A DNA stretch of 46,342 bases from Candidatus Woesearchaeota archaeon (GCA_023264635.1 JAHFLT010000008.1:1-46342); one strand, 5' to 3'; positions 7,457 through 17,140 are shown, counted from the stretch's first letter. Made by a program: numbers and translations. The notes: a model not told the origin generated them from the letters alone.

Positions 7457-8998
7457 ATGAATCCCAAACAAAAACTCATCTCTCTTTTTCTTGAGCAAAA
7501 TTATTTGTTGAGTGAAGAAATACTAGAATCCCTTTCTCCTGAAGAGACGCTCACCATCATCACCGAACTTAGTCGGACAAAAAGGAACATAGCTGTCATT
7601 ACAAAGGACGTTGCACACTCTTTTGATACCTCGACAGCTCCCCCCTCAACACAACACGAACAGGAAATCAAGGCAATACCAAGCGTGTCAGTAGGCATAT
7701 CAGTTGAGAAACAAGAAAGTAACATACAGAATCCAATCAAAATTGTTTGTTGTCACAACGAAATCACCCCAAAAAGAACACCAGACCACTTTGTGCAGTA
7801 CTTTACACACCGTTACAAAACCATTGAGCGCATCCTACGAGCAAGGATAGAATTACAAAATGCAGCGTCCATTATTCGCATACAAGAGAAAAAAGATAAG
7901 GAACCAATAGCGTGCATAGGGATGGTGTATGAGAAGAAGGAGACAAAGAACAAGAATATTCTTCTCACGTTAGAAGATCCAACGGGTTTTGTTACATGTT
8001 TGGTTAAAAATTCACACAATGAGCTTTATCAGCAAGCCCGTGACATAACTCCAGATGAAGTACTAGGAATTACAGGAAGAAAACAAGGAGATCTTGTGTA
8101 CATTGATAGTTTATTGTGGCCGGACGTACCAGTAACCAAGGAATTAAAAAAATCACCAGACGAAGTATATGCAGTATTCATGAGCGATATGGAATTTGGT
8201 TCTAAGATGTTTCTTGAAGATGCGTTTAATAGGTTTCTTCTTTGGATTAATGGGGAGCTGGGATCAGAAGCACAACGTGAAGCAACAAAGAAGATAAAAT
8301 ATCTTTTTATTGTAGGAGATCTTGTGAACGGAGTAGGTATTTATCCTACACAGGAAAAGGACCTCGCCATAACCGATGTGTATAAGCAATATGAGGTAAT
8401 GGCAAGACACTTACGCCAAATACCATCTACTATCACAATCGTAGCGTGTCCCGGCAATCACGATGCTACTCGCATATCAGAACCACAACCAATACTCGCT
8501 AAAGAATATGTTAGCCCACTTTTAGAGCTATCAAACATACATCTTGTTAGTAACCCATCGTGGATAAATATACACGCGAGCCCAGCCTTTCCGGGTTTTG
8601 ATGTTTTGATGTATCATGGGTTTTCTTTCATTTATTATGCAAACAATATAGAAAGCATAAGGACAGCTGGCGGTCAAGAACGTGCGGATTTGATTATGAA
8701 ATATTTATTGAAGCGAAGGCATATGGCACCAACACACGGTTCCAATCAATATATCCCCGAAGCAAAAGCAGACCCATTAGTTATTGACAAAGTTCCGGAT
8801 TTTTTTATTTCTGGTCATCTTCATCAAGTAGCTGTTGCACAATACAAGAATATTACGCTTATGAACTGTTCTGCATGGATAAGTAAAACAGATTTTCAGG
8901 AAAAGATGGGCATTGAGCCAAAACCCGGGCGTTTAATCCTTGTTAATCTCCAAACCAGAGAGACAAAAATCATTACTTTTTGTAAGGAGGGACAATGA
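7457..8998 (+). CDS. polB: DNA polymerase D small subunit DP1
   Basis: 513 aa. Small subunit of the archaeal replicative polymerase D; in the family it carries an Mre11-type 3'-5' proofreading nuclease. N-terminal helical region (1-50), a variable linker, an OB fold (about 150-225) and the phosphoesterase domain (about 238-500). Nuclease motifs: GDLVNGVG with D288, PGNHDA with N334/H335, YHGFSF, and GHLHQ. In motif I the family has SDIHVGS, but here it reads SDMEFGS, so the metal-ligand histidine is replaced by E246. Its stop overlaps the DP2 start as ATGA. Exonuclease activity may thus be altered (inference). Confidence 0.93.
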   Translation: MNPKQKLISLFLEQNYLLSEEILESLSPEETLTIITELSRTKRNIAVITKDVAHSFDTSTAPPSTQHEQEIKAIPSVSVGISVEKQESNIQNPIKIVCCHNEITPKRTPDHFVQYFTHRYKTIERILRARIELQNAASIIRIQEKKDKEPIACIGMVYEKKETKNKNILLTLEDPTGFVTCLVKNSHNELYQQARDITPDEVLGITGRKQGDLVYIDSLLWPDVPVTKELKKSPDEVYAVFMSDMEFGSKMFLEDAFNRFLLWINGELGSEAQREATKKIKYLFIVGDLVNGVGIYPTQEKDLAITDVYKQYEVMARHLRQIPSTITIVACPGNHDATRISEPQPILAKEYVSPLLELSNIHLVSNPSWINIHASPAFPGFDVLMYHGFSFIYYANNIESIRTAGGQERADLIMKYLLKRRHMAPTHGSNQYIPEAKADPLVIDKVPDFFISGHLHQVAVAQYKNITLMNCSAWISKTDFQEKMGIEPKPGRLILVNLQTRETKIITFCKEGQ

Positions 8999-11900
8999 CC
9001 GTCCAGGACTATTTTTTTGAAATAGACGAAAAGGCCAGTAAAGCTTATGAACGTGCACAATTGGCGCGGAAAAGAGGGTATGACCCTGAGACCAAAGTGG
9101 ATATCCCTTTAGCCAAGGGGCTGCCAGAGCGCGTTGAAGGTTTGGTAAGTGCGGCATGGCCTTCACTGTTTGGTTCGGGGGTGGCAGCAAGAATAATTGA
9201 AGTTGAAAAGCAGTTCGGGGTTCTTGACTGGCGTGTTGCATTGACAATAGCAGTAGAAGTCTCAAATAGTAAATTCTGTACCTTCCCTTCGAAGAAAGAG
9301 GCCATAGAAACTGGTATAAGAGTGGGTCTTGCGTACATCACTTTAGGTGTAATAGCAGCGCCGCTGGAAGGTTTTATCGACATCACAATAAAAAAAACAC
9401 ACGGGGGGAAAGACTATTTAGCAGCAAATTTTGCTGGTCCCATTCGCGCTGCTGGCGGGACAGCAGCCGCATTGTCTGTCATAATCGCAGATTACGTCCG
9501 TGTCAAACACGGACTAGCTGACTACGACCCAGACAAACTGGAGAAGAAAAGATATGTTGCTGAAATACAAGATTATCACGAAAGATGTACTAACTTACAG
9601 TACTTCCCCTCAGAGTCAGAAATTGATTTTCTTGTAAATCACCTTCCTATAGAGATAGACGGGGACCCAACGGAATTGATTGAAGTCTCCAATTACAAAG
9701 ACCTTCCTCGTATAACCACAAACAGAGTGCGCGGTGGTGTTTGTCTGGTTTTAGCTGAAGGCCTAGCACAAAAGGCTCCCAAAGTCTTCAAGCAGCTTGA
9801 TAAATGGGGGACACAATTTGATTTGTCTCACTGGATGTGGTTGAAAGAGTTTATCGAGTTACAGAAAAACATCAAAGCAAAATCCGGAGCCACTCATGAC
9901 ATAAGTAAACCAAAGGCAAAAATTATGCCTAATTACACATTTATCAAAGACCTGGTGGCGGGCAGACCTGTGCTGGGATATCCATTAGCACACGGTGGAT
10001 TCCGTTTGCGTTATGGTCGTGCCCGCACAAGCGGCTTCGCAGCAGATTGTTTGCATCCAGCAACAATGCACATACTCTCAAATTATATTGCTACAGGAAC
10101 GCAGCTCAAAGTAGAGCGGCCAGGCAAAGCTACTGTAGTTAGCGTGTGCGATACAATAGAAGGCCCGATTGTTAAGTTAGAAAATGGTACCGTCCTTCGG
10201 GTGGACTCAGAAACAGTTGCAAAAAAAAACAGAGGAGAGATTCGGGAAATTCTTTATCTCGGGGATATACTCATCAGTTATGGTGATTTCTCAGTTAACA
10301 ATCACCCACTTGTTCCCGCAGGATATAATGAAGACTGGTACTGTCTAGAAGTTGAAAAAGCAACAAGTCAAAAATATGTTACATTGGATATTGAGAGGCT
10401 GACAGCAGATACAGGTATAGAAAAGCAGAGAATAGACAGTTTTTTCACGAATCCAAATCGCATTGCACTTTCTTTTGCAGAGGCGCTGGCGCTGTCCAAG
10501 ATTTTACAAGTTCCTCTTCATCCCAGGTATACTTATTATTGGAATGCGATAACAATGCTGCAGCTGGATCATCTGCTAGTGTGGTTGGCAACAGGAAGGC
10601 TTCATTACAATGAGAGAGAACTTGAAAAAATAGTTATCCCCTCTCATCAGGAAGGCAAGCGCACTCTTGAGTTGCTAGGGGTTCCCCACACATTCCCACA
10701 GGGAGAATACATTGTTGTAGAGAAGGACGATGCTCAAGCACTTTTTCTGTGTCTTGCGGGATTCGAAAAGAAAGAATTGTCCAGTCAGTCCCCATTAGAA
10801 GCGGTAAACACACTATCACCGGTTATTCTTAGGGATAAGGCGGGTACATTTATCGGTGCTCGTATGGGAAGGCCGGAAAAAGCCAAACAACGAAAATTGG
10901 CAGGTAGTCCACATGTTCTTTTTCCTGTGGGGGAGGAAGGGGGTAAAATGCGTAGCGTCCAAGCAGCTTTAGAAAAAAGTATGGTAACTGCGCAGTTTCC
11001 TTTACTCTTCTGTGAATCATGCAAAAAAGAAACTATCTATCGTAAATGCCATAGATGTGATACCTTTACCAAGGAAAAATATTTTTGCAGGTATTGCGGA
11101 GTTATTGACTCTGCTATATGTCAGCACGGTCCAGCAGCACAACATGCTTACCAGAAGCTACCACTCAAAGAGTATGTTGATAATGCGGTTTTTCAGACTA
11201 AGCCTAATGTGCTCCCCGATTTGGTAAAAGGTGTTCGAGGAACATCCAACAAAAATCATGTGCCTGAACATTTAGCTAAAGGATTGTTACGGGCAAAGCA
11301 TAAACTGTCTGTGAATAAAGATGGCACTATTAGATATGACATGATCGAAATGCCAATTACTCATTTTAGGGCAAAGGAAATTCGAACAAGCATAGAAAAA
11401 CTCCACGAACTCGGTTATGATAAAGACATTTATAATATTCCCCTGACAAATCCTGAACAACTTCTTGAGCTTAAATCACAAGATGTTATTCTCCCAAACT
11501 GCCCAGAGAGTAACGATGAGTCAGCAGACGATGTTTTATTACGAATAACACACTTTATTGATGACCTTTTAATGACACTGTATGGGCTTCCACCGTTTTA
11601 TAATCTTACTTCTCGAGAGGATTTGGTAGGCCACCTCCTTATTGGACTTGCGCCACACACATCAGCAGGCATCTTGCTCAGAATAATAGGTTTTTCAAAA
11701 ACACAGGGAATGTTTTGTCATCCGATGCTTCATGCGGCAATGCGTAGAAATTGTGATGGGGATGAGGCGGGAGTTTTGGTTCTTATGGACGGCCTGCTAA
11801 ATTTCTCTCGCACCTATCTGCCAGATAAGCGTGGCTCACGTACTATGGACAGTCCACTAGTTCTTACTACTCACCTCGTGCCCGCAGAAGTGGATGATGA

Positions 11901-12504
11901 AGTGCACGGTTTGGACATTGTTTGGAGATACCCCCTCGAGTTGTATGAAGCTGCACTTCAGTACAAGAGTGCGAGCGACATAAAAATATTACAACTGAAA
12001 GACGTTTTGCACACGCCAAGGCAATACGAAGGGTTCGGGTTCACGCATGACACCACGGATTTCAATGCAGGAATCAGATGCTCTGCATACAAGCTGCTTC
12101 CAAGTATGGAGGAAAAATTAAGAGGGCAAATGCTTCTTGCAGAACGTATTCGTGCAGTAAATCCCACAGACGTTGCTTCATTGGTTATTGAAAAACATTT
12201 TTTGAAAGACACCAAAGGAAACCTACGCAAATTCTCCCAGCAGCAATTTCGATGTGCTAAGTGTAATTCCATCTATCGTAGGCCACCATTAATCGGACGG
12301 TGTTGCAAATGCGGAGGTAATCTGATTTTCACCATCTCTGAGGGGTCTGTCATAAAATATCTTGAACCAAGTATAAGCCTTGCAAAGAAGTATAATGTTT
12401 CACCTTACTTGCAGCAGACGTTGCAGTTGTTGAAGCATCACGTAGAAGGCGTTTTTGGGAAAGAGCAGGAAAAACAAGAAGGATTGGGGCGTTGGTTTGG
12501 TTAA
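8995..12504 (+). CDS. polC: DNA polymerase D large catalytic subunit DP2
   Basis: 1169 aa, full length. Catalytic subunit of polymerase D with a double-psi-barrel core as in RNA polymerase. The catalytic loop NCDGDEAG is intact, with D921 and D923; in several archaea an intein interrupts this site, here there is none. Zinc modules: CESCKKET...CHRCD...CRYC (near 670-705) and CAKCN...CCKCGG (near 1090-1115). N-terminal half has the conserved ANFAGPIRAAGGTAAALSV region. Translation is coupled to DP1 (ATGA overlap) with a strong GGAGG eight bases upstream. The 3' end overlaps the convergent aIF2-beta gene by four bases. Confidence 0.97.
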   Translation: MTVQDYFFEIDEKASKAYERAQLARKRGYDPETKVDIPLAKGLPERVEGLVSAAWPSLFGSGVAARIIEVEKQFGVLDWRVALTIAVEVSNSKFCTFPSKKEAIETGIRVGLAYITLGVIAAPLEGFIDITIKKTHGGKDYLAANFAGPIRAAGGTAAALSVIIADYVRVKHGLADYDPDKLEKKRYVAEIQDYHERCTNLQYFPSESEIDFLVNHLPIEIDGDPTELIEVSNYKDLPRITTNRVRGGVCLVLAEGLAQKAPKVFKQLDKWGTQFDLSHWMWLKEFIELQKNIKAKSGATHDISKPKAKIMPNYTFIKDLVAGRPVLGYPLAHGGFRLRYGRARTSGFAADCLHPATMHILSNYIATGTQLKVERPGKATVVSVCDTIEGPIVKLENGTVLRVDSETVAKKNRGEIREILYLGDILISYGDFSVNNHPLVPAGYNEDWYCLEVEKATSQKYVTLDIERLTADTGIEKQRIDSFFTNPNRIALSFAEALALSKILQVPLHPRYTYYWNAITMLQLDHLLVWLATGRLHYNERELEKIVIPSHQEGKRTLELLGVPHTFPQGEYIVVEKDDAQALFLCLAGFEKKELSSQSPLEAVNTLSPVILRDKAGTFIGARMGRPEKAKQRKLAGSPHVLFPVGEEGGKMRSVQAALEKSMVTAQFPLLFCESCKKETIYRKCHRCDTFTKEKYFCRYCGVIDSAICQHGPAAQHAYQKLPLKEYVDNAVFQTKPNVLPDLVKGVRGTSNKNHVPEHLAKGLLRAKHKLSVNKDGTIRYDMIEMPITHFRAKEIRTSIEKLHELGYDKDIYNIPLTNPEQLLELKSQDVILPNCPESNDESADDVLLRITHFIDDLLMTLYGLPPFYNLTSREDLVGHLLIGLAPHTSAGILLRIIGFSKTQGMFCHPMLHAAMRRNCDGDEAGVLVLMDGLLNFSRTYLPDKRGSRTMDSPLVLTTHLVPAEVDDEVHGLDIVWRYPLELYEAALQYKSASDIKILQLKDVLHTPRQYEGFGFTHDTTDFNAGIRCSAYKLLPSMEEKLRGQMLLAERIRAVNPTDVASLVIEKHFLKDTKGNLRKFSQQQFRCAKCNSIYRRPPLIGRCCKCGGNLIFTISEGSVIKYLEPSISLAKKYNVSPYLQQTLQLLKHHVEGVFGKEQEKQEGLGRWFG

Positions 12505-12908
12505 ATCTTACTCTTCACTGGTTGACGGGCTCCGCAAGCCATACACCGCAAGAAAGAGAAATCTCCCTCTTTCACTATTTTAGTGTCCGGCTTGTTACAC
12601 TCTTTGCAGATGACAAACTCATGGGCATACTGCTCTATTTTCTCATTGACTCTTGCCGCAGACAATTTCCTTCCTAATATAAGCAGATGTTTCTGGAGGT
12701 CTCCCGGAGTAGCCAACTCTTTCAGAATAAATTTCAATAAATGTTGTGGATCTCTTTGTAGCGTATCTGTGATTTGGAAGAAATTACTTATGACTGTTTT
12801 GTTTCCTTGGAGATGGCCCACTACTTTTGGCACTTCAAAACGCTCAGTCGTTTTTGTGACGAGCGGTAGTTCCTTTCGTGCTTTCTCCAATAACTCTTTG
12901 TAATCCAT
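12501..12908 (-). CDS. eif2b: Translation initiation factor aIF2 subunit beta
   Basis: 135 aa, typical archaeal length. Part of the heterotrimeric factor that brings initiator tRNA to the ribosome. The alpha-beta core contains GNKTVISNF (35-43) and HLLKFILKELATPG (56-69), and the C-terminal zinc ribbon has C101-C104 and C122-C125. Archaeal IF2-beta lacks the lysine-rich N-terminus of eukaryotic eIF2-beta, as here. A TATA-like ATATAAAA lies near 12946-12953; read on this strand it is about 41 bases from the ATG, leaving a short leader. Confidence 0.94.
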   Translation of the reverse strand: MDYKELLEKARKELPLVTKTTERFEVPKVVGHLQGNKTVISNFFQITDTLQRDPQHLLKFILKELATPGDLQKHLLILGRKLSAARVNEKIEQYAHEFVICKECNKPDTKIVKEGDFSFLRCMACGARQPVKSKI

Positions 12909-12965
12909 CTCTTTGTAATCCTTTATTCAGGAGAAAAGGCAGAGCTATATAAAAGGTTCGAAGCC

Positions 12966-12973
12966 TTTTTAAG
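12966..12973 (+). promoter_or_regulatory. TATA box of the SpoIIM-like gene
   Basis: TTTTTAAG, centred 26 bases before the ATG at 12996, consistent with a leaderless transcript. Confidence 0.55.
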
Positions 12974-12995
12974 GTCCAAAATCCAAGAAAAGGTA

Positions 12996-13817
12996 ATGGT
13001 CATAGAATCCTTTGTCAGCCCAGTGGAAGCAGAGAAACAGCCATGGAAGTTATTGTTTCTGGGGCTTCTGTACGCACTGGTTGGCGTTTTTTTGGCTCAG
13101 ATGGTATTTGCTGAGCAAGCTAGCCTAGTGATGGTATTTTTCACTACAATGGCTTGTATTCCTCTTATGCATAGTACAATGCGTCTGGAAGAGAAAAAAG
13201 ATACACTCCTAATTTCAGAGTGGAGGATTCTCAATGAGCATCGAAAGGCAATCGTTTTTTTCTTATTCCTTTTCTTTGGGCTTTGTTTGGGCTACACATT
13301 GTTGTACGTGCTTCTTCCAGAGAGCTTCTCGAGCAATATTTTTGCCATCCAAAGCAAAACCATTTATTCCATAAACAGCCGCATTTCTGGTAGTTTTGAG
13401 CCAAATGCTCGGTTTTTCTTTGAGATACTGTTCAATAATTTTAAAGTCATGATATTCTGCATCCTATTCTCTTTCATTTACGGATCAGGATCAATCTTCA
13501 TCATCGTCTGGAATGCTACAGTAATATCTACAGCTATCGGAAATCTCATACGATCTAGCCTCGTTAGCCAGGGAATCCATCAAGCAGTCTCTTATGGGTT
13601 TATGCGCTACTTCACACATGGTATCCCTGAAGTTACAGCATATCTTGTGGCAGGCCTTGCTGGAGGTATAATTTCTGTAGCTGTCATAAGGAATGATATC
13701 GCAACAGAAAAATTTGAAGGTGTCATGCTGGATGCAGCAGAACTTATTGCTTTATCAGTTGCTATTTTGATTGTTGCAGCGTATATAGAAACGTACATAA
13801 CACCGGTATTGTTCTAA
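12996..13817 (+). CDS. SpoIIM/DUF95 family integral membrane protein
   Basis: 273 aa with about six hydrophobic segments: near 18-38, 42-58, 88-110, 145-170, 205-228 and 245-268. The sequence FEILFNNFKVMIFCILFSF, then the glycines of IYGSGSIFIIVWNA and the FTHGIPEVTAYLVAGLAGG stretch match the stage II sporulation protein M family, which is widespread in archaea that do not sporulate. Its archaeal role is unknown; in sporulating bacteria SpoIIM works with peptidoglycan-degrading enzymes at the septal membrane. It stands alone between convergent replication and translation genes, and its last four bases overlap the RPA-like gene. Confidence 0.85.
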   Translation: MVIESFVSPVEAEKQPWKLLFLGLLYALVGVFLAQMVFAEQASLVMVFFTTMACIPLMHSTMRLEEKKDTLLISEWRILNEHRKAIVFFLFLFFGLCLGYTLLYVLLPESFSSNIFAIQSKTIYSINSRISGSFEPNARFFFEILFNNFKVMIFCILFSFIYGSGSIFIIVWNATVISTAIGNLIRSSLVSQGIHQAVSYGFMRYFTHGIPEVTAYLVAGLAGGIISVAVIRNDIATEKFEGVMLDAAELIALSVAILIVAAYIETYITPVLF

Positions 13818-14401
13818 TCTAAAACTTTCACTCTCCCCGGCTTTATCTCAAAAATAATCCCTTCCTTGATTAATGAATAAACAATTTCCTCTGGGACATC
13901 TTTAGCAAGCAGGTCATCAACTTCTACGCCCTCCCCTGTATCCATCTGCTTGACACACTCGACACATCGTTCAGCAGTTTTAGGAAGCGCAATAATAGTC
14001 ACTGGGGATTTTTCCGGAATCGGTTGTAGATATTTACCAAGCAGAGATATCTCTTTTTTCCTGACGGCAATCCACCCGGAATCAGGCAATTTGTTCATCG
14101 CTTCTGGTGAGATATATCTCTCTTGGCCGAAAATACGTAATCTGCCAATGACACGGATAGCGTTGCCTACCTGGAATAAAGGTCCGGGAGCGTCAAACAC
14201 CCTGAGAGCAATAGACCCAGTTCCATCATCTACAAAAACATTTTGATACGTTTCTTTTTTCTGAACAGAAATAACAACTCCAATAATGTTTGCCCTGCCA
14301 AGCACACGATTATTCCACAAAAGCACGCCCTCCTGCACAGAGGATGCAAGAATATCTGCTATGGAAACCTTGTACGCAATGAACCTGCTTGCATCAGACA
14401 T
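13814..14401 (-). CDS. RPA-like single-stranded-DNA-binding protein (OB fold plus winged helix)
   Basis: 195 aa. The OB fold spans about 30-110 (VLGRANIIGVVISVQKK, VFVDDGTGSIALRVFD, GNAIRVIGRLRIFG), as in the RPA32/Stn1-like class, and the C-terminal 60 residues (VEVDDLLAKDVPEEIVYSLIKEG) look like a small winged helix, also as in RPA32. Likely binds ssDNA at the replication fork. The ATG at 14401 follows the MCM stop after one base; a longer frame to 14449 would lie within MCM. Co-transcription with MCM supports a replication role. Confidence 0.82.
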   Translation of the reverse strand: MSDASRFIAYKVSIADILASSVQEGVLLWNNRVLGRANIIGVVISVQKKETYQNVFVDDGTGSIALRVFDAPGPLFQVGNAIRVIGRLRIFGQERYISPEAMNKLPDSGWIAVRKKEISLLGKYLQPIPEKSPVTIIALPKTAERCVECVKQMDTGEGVEVDDLLAKDVPEEIVYSLIKEGIIFEIKPGRVKVLD

Positions 14402-14402
14402 T

Positions 14403-16421
14403 TTATATTTTAGATATGAAGCCCCTCTTTGGCTCAAAAACTTCACCATTGCGTTTCAGTTTATCTATTATCTCTTCAACATCAGGTTCACGCATCTCTT
14501 TCTCCTGTGCAAGCGCTAAAATATCATCATAGGGGATCACTTTACCGACTTTTGTTTCGAGCTCATTGATAATCTCCTTTATTGTTGCGATTTTTCCCCG
14601 TTGAGATGCGGGTATACCCGTCGCAATAACGTCTATATCAATCTTCCCTGTCTCAGGGTCAATGCCTATTTGTCGTAGGCAAAAATCCAAAATATCTATG
14701 GCTCTCCTTGCATCGGTCTTCAAAACCGTGTCTGATAACCGAATTTTTGCACTTGCCTCTGAAAGCCTGACAAGAGCCTCAAGTTGTCGTGCGGATATAG
14801 TAACACTCCTAATAGGACCGTCCTCAGCATTTGAGTTTCTCATATCCACATAGTACGTTTTTATTTCTTCGATAGCCTCTTCGCTAAGAATGGGTTCGAT
14901 ATTCTGTCGTATGTATGCAATATATTTCCGTAGGAAATCTGTCGAGATATCTGTTTCTTCTGTAACTGGGTTTTGGTGCAGCTTGAGTATGTGGGATGCC
15001 ATTAATTCATCGTTCTGTACATCCGGAACATCTTTAATTGGAAAGATAAGGTCAAACCTGTTTAACAGCGCTGGTGGCATATTTATCTGCTCTGCAAGTA
15101 ATTTGTAAGGATCAAAACGTCCGTATTTAGGGTTGGCTGCTGCCAGCACAGTTGTTTCACAACGCAACGTAGCCTGAATGTTAGCTTTAGAGATAGAGAC
15201 AGTTTGTTGTTCAAGCCCCTCATGCATTGCACTTCTGTCTTCATCTGACATTTTATCCATTTCATCTATCATTACAAATCCCCTGTTCGCAAGAGGAAGT
15301 GCTCCTGCTTCAAGGCTCCACCCATTTAGGAACTCGTCTTTCACAACAGCAGCAGTTAAACCAGCGCCACTAACACCCTTACCAGACACGTATCTTGACT
15401 TTGGTGCAATCTTTATCATTCTCTTTAAAATTTGGGATTTGCCACTGCCTGGGTCCCCAACAAGGAGAACGTGGATATCTCCTCTGGTTGTTACCCCATC
15501 AAGCCGCTGTTTTTTCTTTCCTCCAGCCAATTGGAGCAAAAGTGCTTCCTTAATACGCTCGAATCCGAAGATGGAAGGCGCAACCCCACGAATAAGCAAA
15601 GGGAATAATTTTGGGTTTTTGGCCAACTCTTTGATTCTGGTAATTTCCACATCACTTGTTTTAATATCAGTGTATTCCTCAACAACAGACTCGATATAAT
15701 TTCCCTCTATCATTAAATCATACCTTGTTGACTGCCCACCTGTTTTGTGAGGAATGGGGATCTCTTTAACAAGTCCAACCACACGTATCTTTGATCCTGG
15801 ATTTGTCTTCTTGTCGCTCATCGGAGACACCAAATCGTTATTAAGGAAAACGTGTATCCTTTTTGGCTGTTCTCCACCCTCGAGATCCTCTGGCGCTTCC
15901 TCAAGCACAATTCGTTGCACGTCTACAAGGTCTTTGCTCAGAAGCCTGAATTTTCCTTTTCTTCCACAGCCACACTGAGAAGGTTCTTTAAATTTTTGGT
16001 CGAGTTGCAGGATGGGGATGATGTTGCCACAACTTGGGCATTCAAAGCGAGCATTGGTAACCTGTGGTCTTACATCTGATTTTTGACGAACAACACCTTC
16101 TGTATATAGAAGCAAGCCGAGATGCTTACTTCTGATCTCCCTTATCATTATGGACTGTGTTTTCGTGAGGTTGGTGATACGAATCTTAAAGTCTTTAATC
16201 GGTACTGGCAGATCAAATTGTTCTATTGCTAATTCCGCAGCTTTTATCACCTCAGTAGGTTGTTCAAGGAGAAGCTCAGAAAGCGCTGGGTCAAAATGCG
16301 AGAGCTCAAGGAAATCGATGACAAAGAAAGCATTACCTTTTCTTATAGTCTCCAAAAGTTCTGCATAGTGATACGCCTGAAGAAATTCTTTAAAGCGTTT
16401 TATCTGTTCAGAAGCTTCCAA
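14403..16421 (-). CDS. mcm: Replicative helicase MCM
   Basis: 672 aa, full length. Hexameric 3'-5' helicase that unwinds DNA at forks. N-terminal domain with zinc ribbon C128-C131/C150-C152, OB fold, then the AAA+ domain: Walker A GDPGSGKS (322-329), Walker B MIDEMDKM (384-391), sensor 1 AAANP and arginine finger LLNRFDLIF (near 455). The C-terminal winged helix (about 600-672) is present. No intein. The start is TTG at 16421, chosen because GGGGGTG (16431-16437 on this strand) lies nine bases upstream. Followed directly by the RPA-like gene. Confidence 0.96.
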   Translation of the reverse strand: MEASEQIKRFKEFLQAYHYAELLETIRKGNAFFVIDFLELSHFDPALSELLLEQPTEVIKAAELAIEQFDLPVPIKDFKIRITNLTKTQSIMIREIRSKHLGLLLYTEGVVRQKSDVRPQVTNARFECPSCGNIIPILQLDQKFKEPSQCGCGRKGKFRLLSKDLVDVQRIVLEEAPEDLEGGEQPKRIHVFLNNDLVSPMSDKKTNPGSKIRVVGLVKEIPIPHKTGGQSTRYDLMIEGNYIESVVEEYTDIKTSDVEITRIKELAKNPKLFPLLIRGVAPSIFGFERIKEALLLQLAGGKKKQRLDGVTTRGDIHVLLVGDPGSGKSQILKRMIKIAPKSRYVSGKGVSGAGLTAAVVKDEFLNGWSLEAGALPLANRGFVMIDEMDKMSDEDRSAMHEGLEQQTVSISKANIQATLRCETTVLAAANPKYGRFDPYKLLAEQINMPPALLNRFDLIFPIKDVPDVQNDELMASHILKLHQNPVTEETDISTDFLRKYIAYIRQNIEPILSEEAIEEIKTYYVDMRNSNAEDGPIRSVTISARQLEALVRLSEASAKIRLSDTVLKTDARRAIDILDFCLRQIGIDPETGKIDIDVIATGIPASQRGKIATIKEIINELETKVGKVIPYDDILALAQEKEMREPDVEEIIDKLKRNGEVFEPKRGFISKI

Positions 16422-16430
16422 CAGTCAACC

Positions 16431-16468
16431 CACCCCCATTTATTGAAAAGAGTGGGCACTATAAATGC
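16431..16468 (-). promoter_or_regulatory. TATA box and G-rich Shine-Dalgarno of mcm
   Basis: Minus strand GCATTTATAGT (16458-16468) would place transcription start near 16437, just where GGGGGTG begins. The leader is then about 15 bases and consists mainly of this ribosome-binding sequence, which pairs with the CACCUCC end of archaeal 16S rRNA if one G-U pair is allowed. Confidence 0.5.
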
Positions 16469-16509
16469 TTTTTTATTTCCAAAGTTACCCCCGTTAAAAA
16501 CACAGAGAG

Positions 16510-16515
16510 AAAAAA
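16510..16515 (-). terminator. T-run terminator after tbp
   Basis: On the minus strand six T follow the TBP stop codon by a few bases (GTTTTTTCTCTC). Confidence 0.45.
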
Positions 16516-16519
16516 CTTT

Positions 16520-17080
16520 TTACTTACTGCCTTTGACCTTCTTTAAATTCTCTATCAACTTTTTACAGGCAGCATCAACTTCATCTTCAGATTTTGTTCC
16601 TGTACATACTATTTTTCCATTGCTGAACAATAAGAATGTAGCCCTGTCACTCCCCTCCTTGCCACCAAGCTTGTACACAAGACCCGGAAACTGCTCTGGT
16701 TCGTATTCCGTATTTGGCAACTTCATCGCCAACACATTAAGATTTAAATCCATCCCCACATTCCCAGAAGCCACGATGTTTTGAACATTGATTTTTGGCT
16801 CAATTTTGATTTTGATATTGATCTTCTCTAGCGTCTTAATGATCTTCTTTATGGATTTATCTACTTCCTCCATTGTTTTAGCACCTGTGCATACCACGTT
16901 GCCAGAACTAAAGATGAGAGCGGTTGTTTTGGGTTCTTTAATTCTAAGAACCAGCCCGGGAAATTGTTCGGGGTTGTATTCAGTGTTGCTTAAAGTAGCA
17001 GCCATCTTTTCCAGAGGGATGTCATGCTGTAAAGATGTCGATACAACGATATTGACAACCTTCATGTCTTTCTTATTCAT
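16520..17080 (-). CDS. tbp: TATA-box-binding protein
   Basis: 186 aa. Binds TATA boxes and with TFB recruits RNA polymerase. Two symmetrical repeats are clear: VVNIVVSTSLQHDIPLEKMA...YNPEQFPGLVLRIKEPKTTALIFSSGNVVCTG and VQNIVASGNVGMDLNLNVLA...YEPEQFPGLVYKLGG...LFSNGKIVCTG. I place the start at 17080 (MNKKDMKVVNIV): GGGGGGGTG lies six bases upstream, and the TATA box at 17129-17140 would put the transcript start below the alternative ATG at 17116. Single-gene transcript ending at a T-run. Confidence 0.95.
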   Translation of the reverse strand: MNKKDMKVVNIVVSTSLQHDIPLEKMAATLSNTEYNPEQFPGLVLRIKEPKTTALIFSSGNVVCTGAKTMEEVDKSIKKIIKTLEKINIKIKIEPKINVQNIVASGNVGMDLNLNVLAMKLPNTEYEPEQFPGLVYKLGGKEGSDRATFLLFSNGKIVCTGTKSEDEVDAACKKLIENLKKVKGSK

Positions 17081-17085
17081 GGATT

Positions 17086-17140
17086 GCACCCCCCCGTTAA
17101 TCGTCTGGCTACCCATAAATTGACCAGACTATTTAAATAC
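17086..17140 (-). promoter_or_regulatory. tbp promoter and ribosome-binding site
   Basis: GTATTTAAATAG at 17129-17140 (minus strand) is a near-ideal TATA box; GGGGGGGTG ends at 17087, six bases before the ATG at 17080. The leader between is about 27 bases. The gene whose product reads TATA boxes thus has one of the best ones in the window. Confidence 0.55.

Noticed and set aside
11740-11790. Intein in DP2
   Set aside because: The usual insertion site NCDGDEAG is continuous and the protein has standard length; MCM is likewise free of inteins.
12940-12985. T-arm-like AAAGG-TTCGAAG-CCTTT suggesting a tRNA gene
   Set aside because: No matching acceptor, D or anticodon stem within 100 bases upstream. 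The sequence is explained by the promoter of the SpoIIM-like gene.
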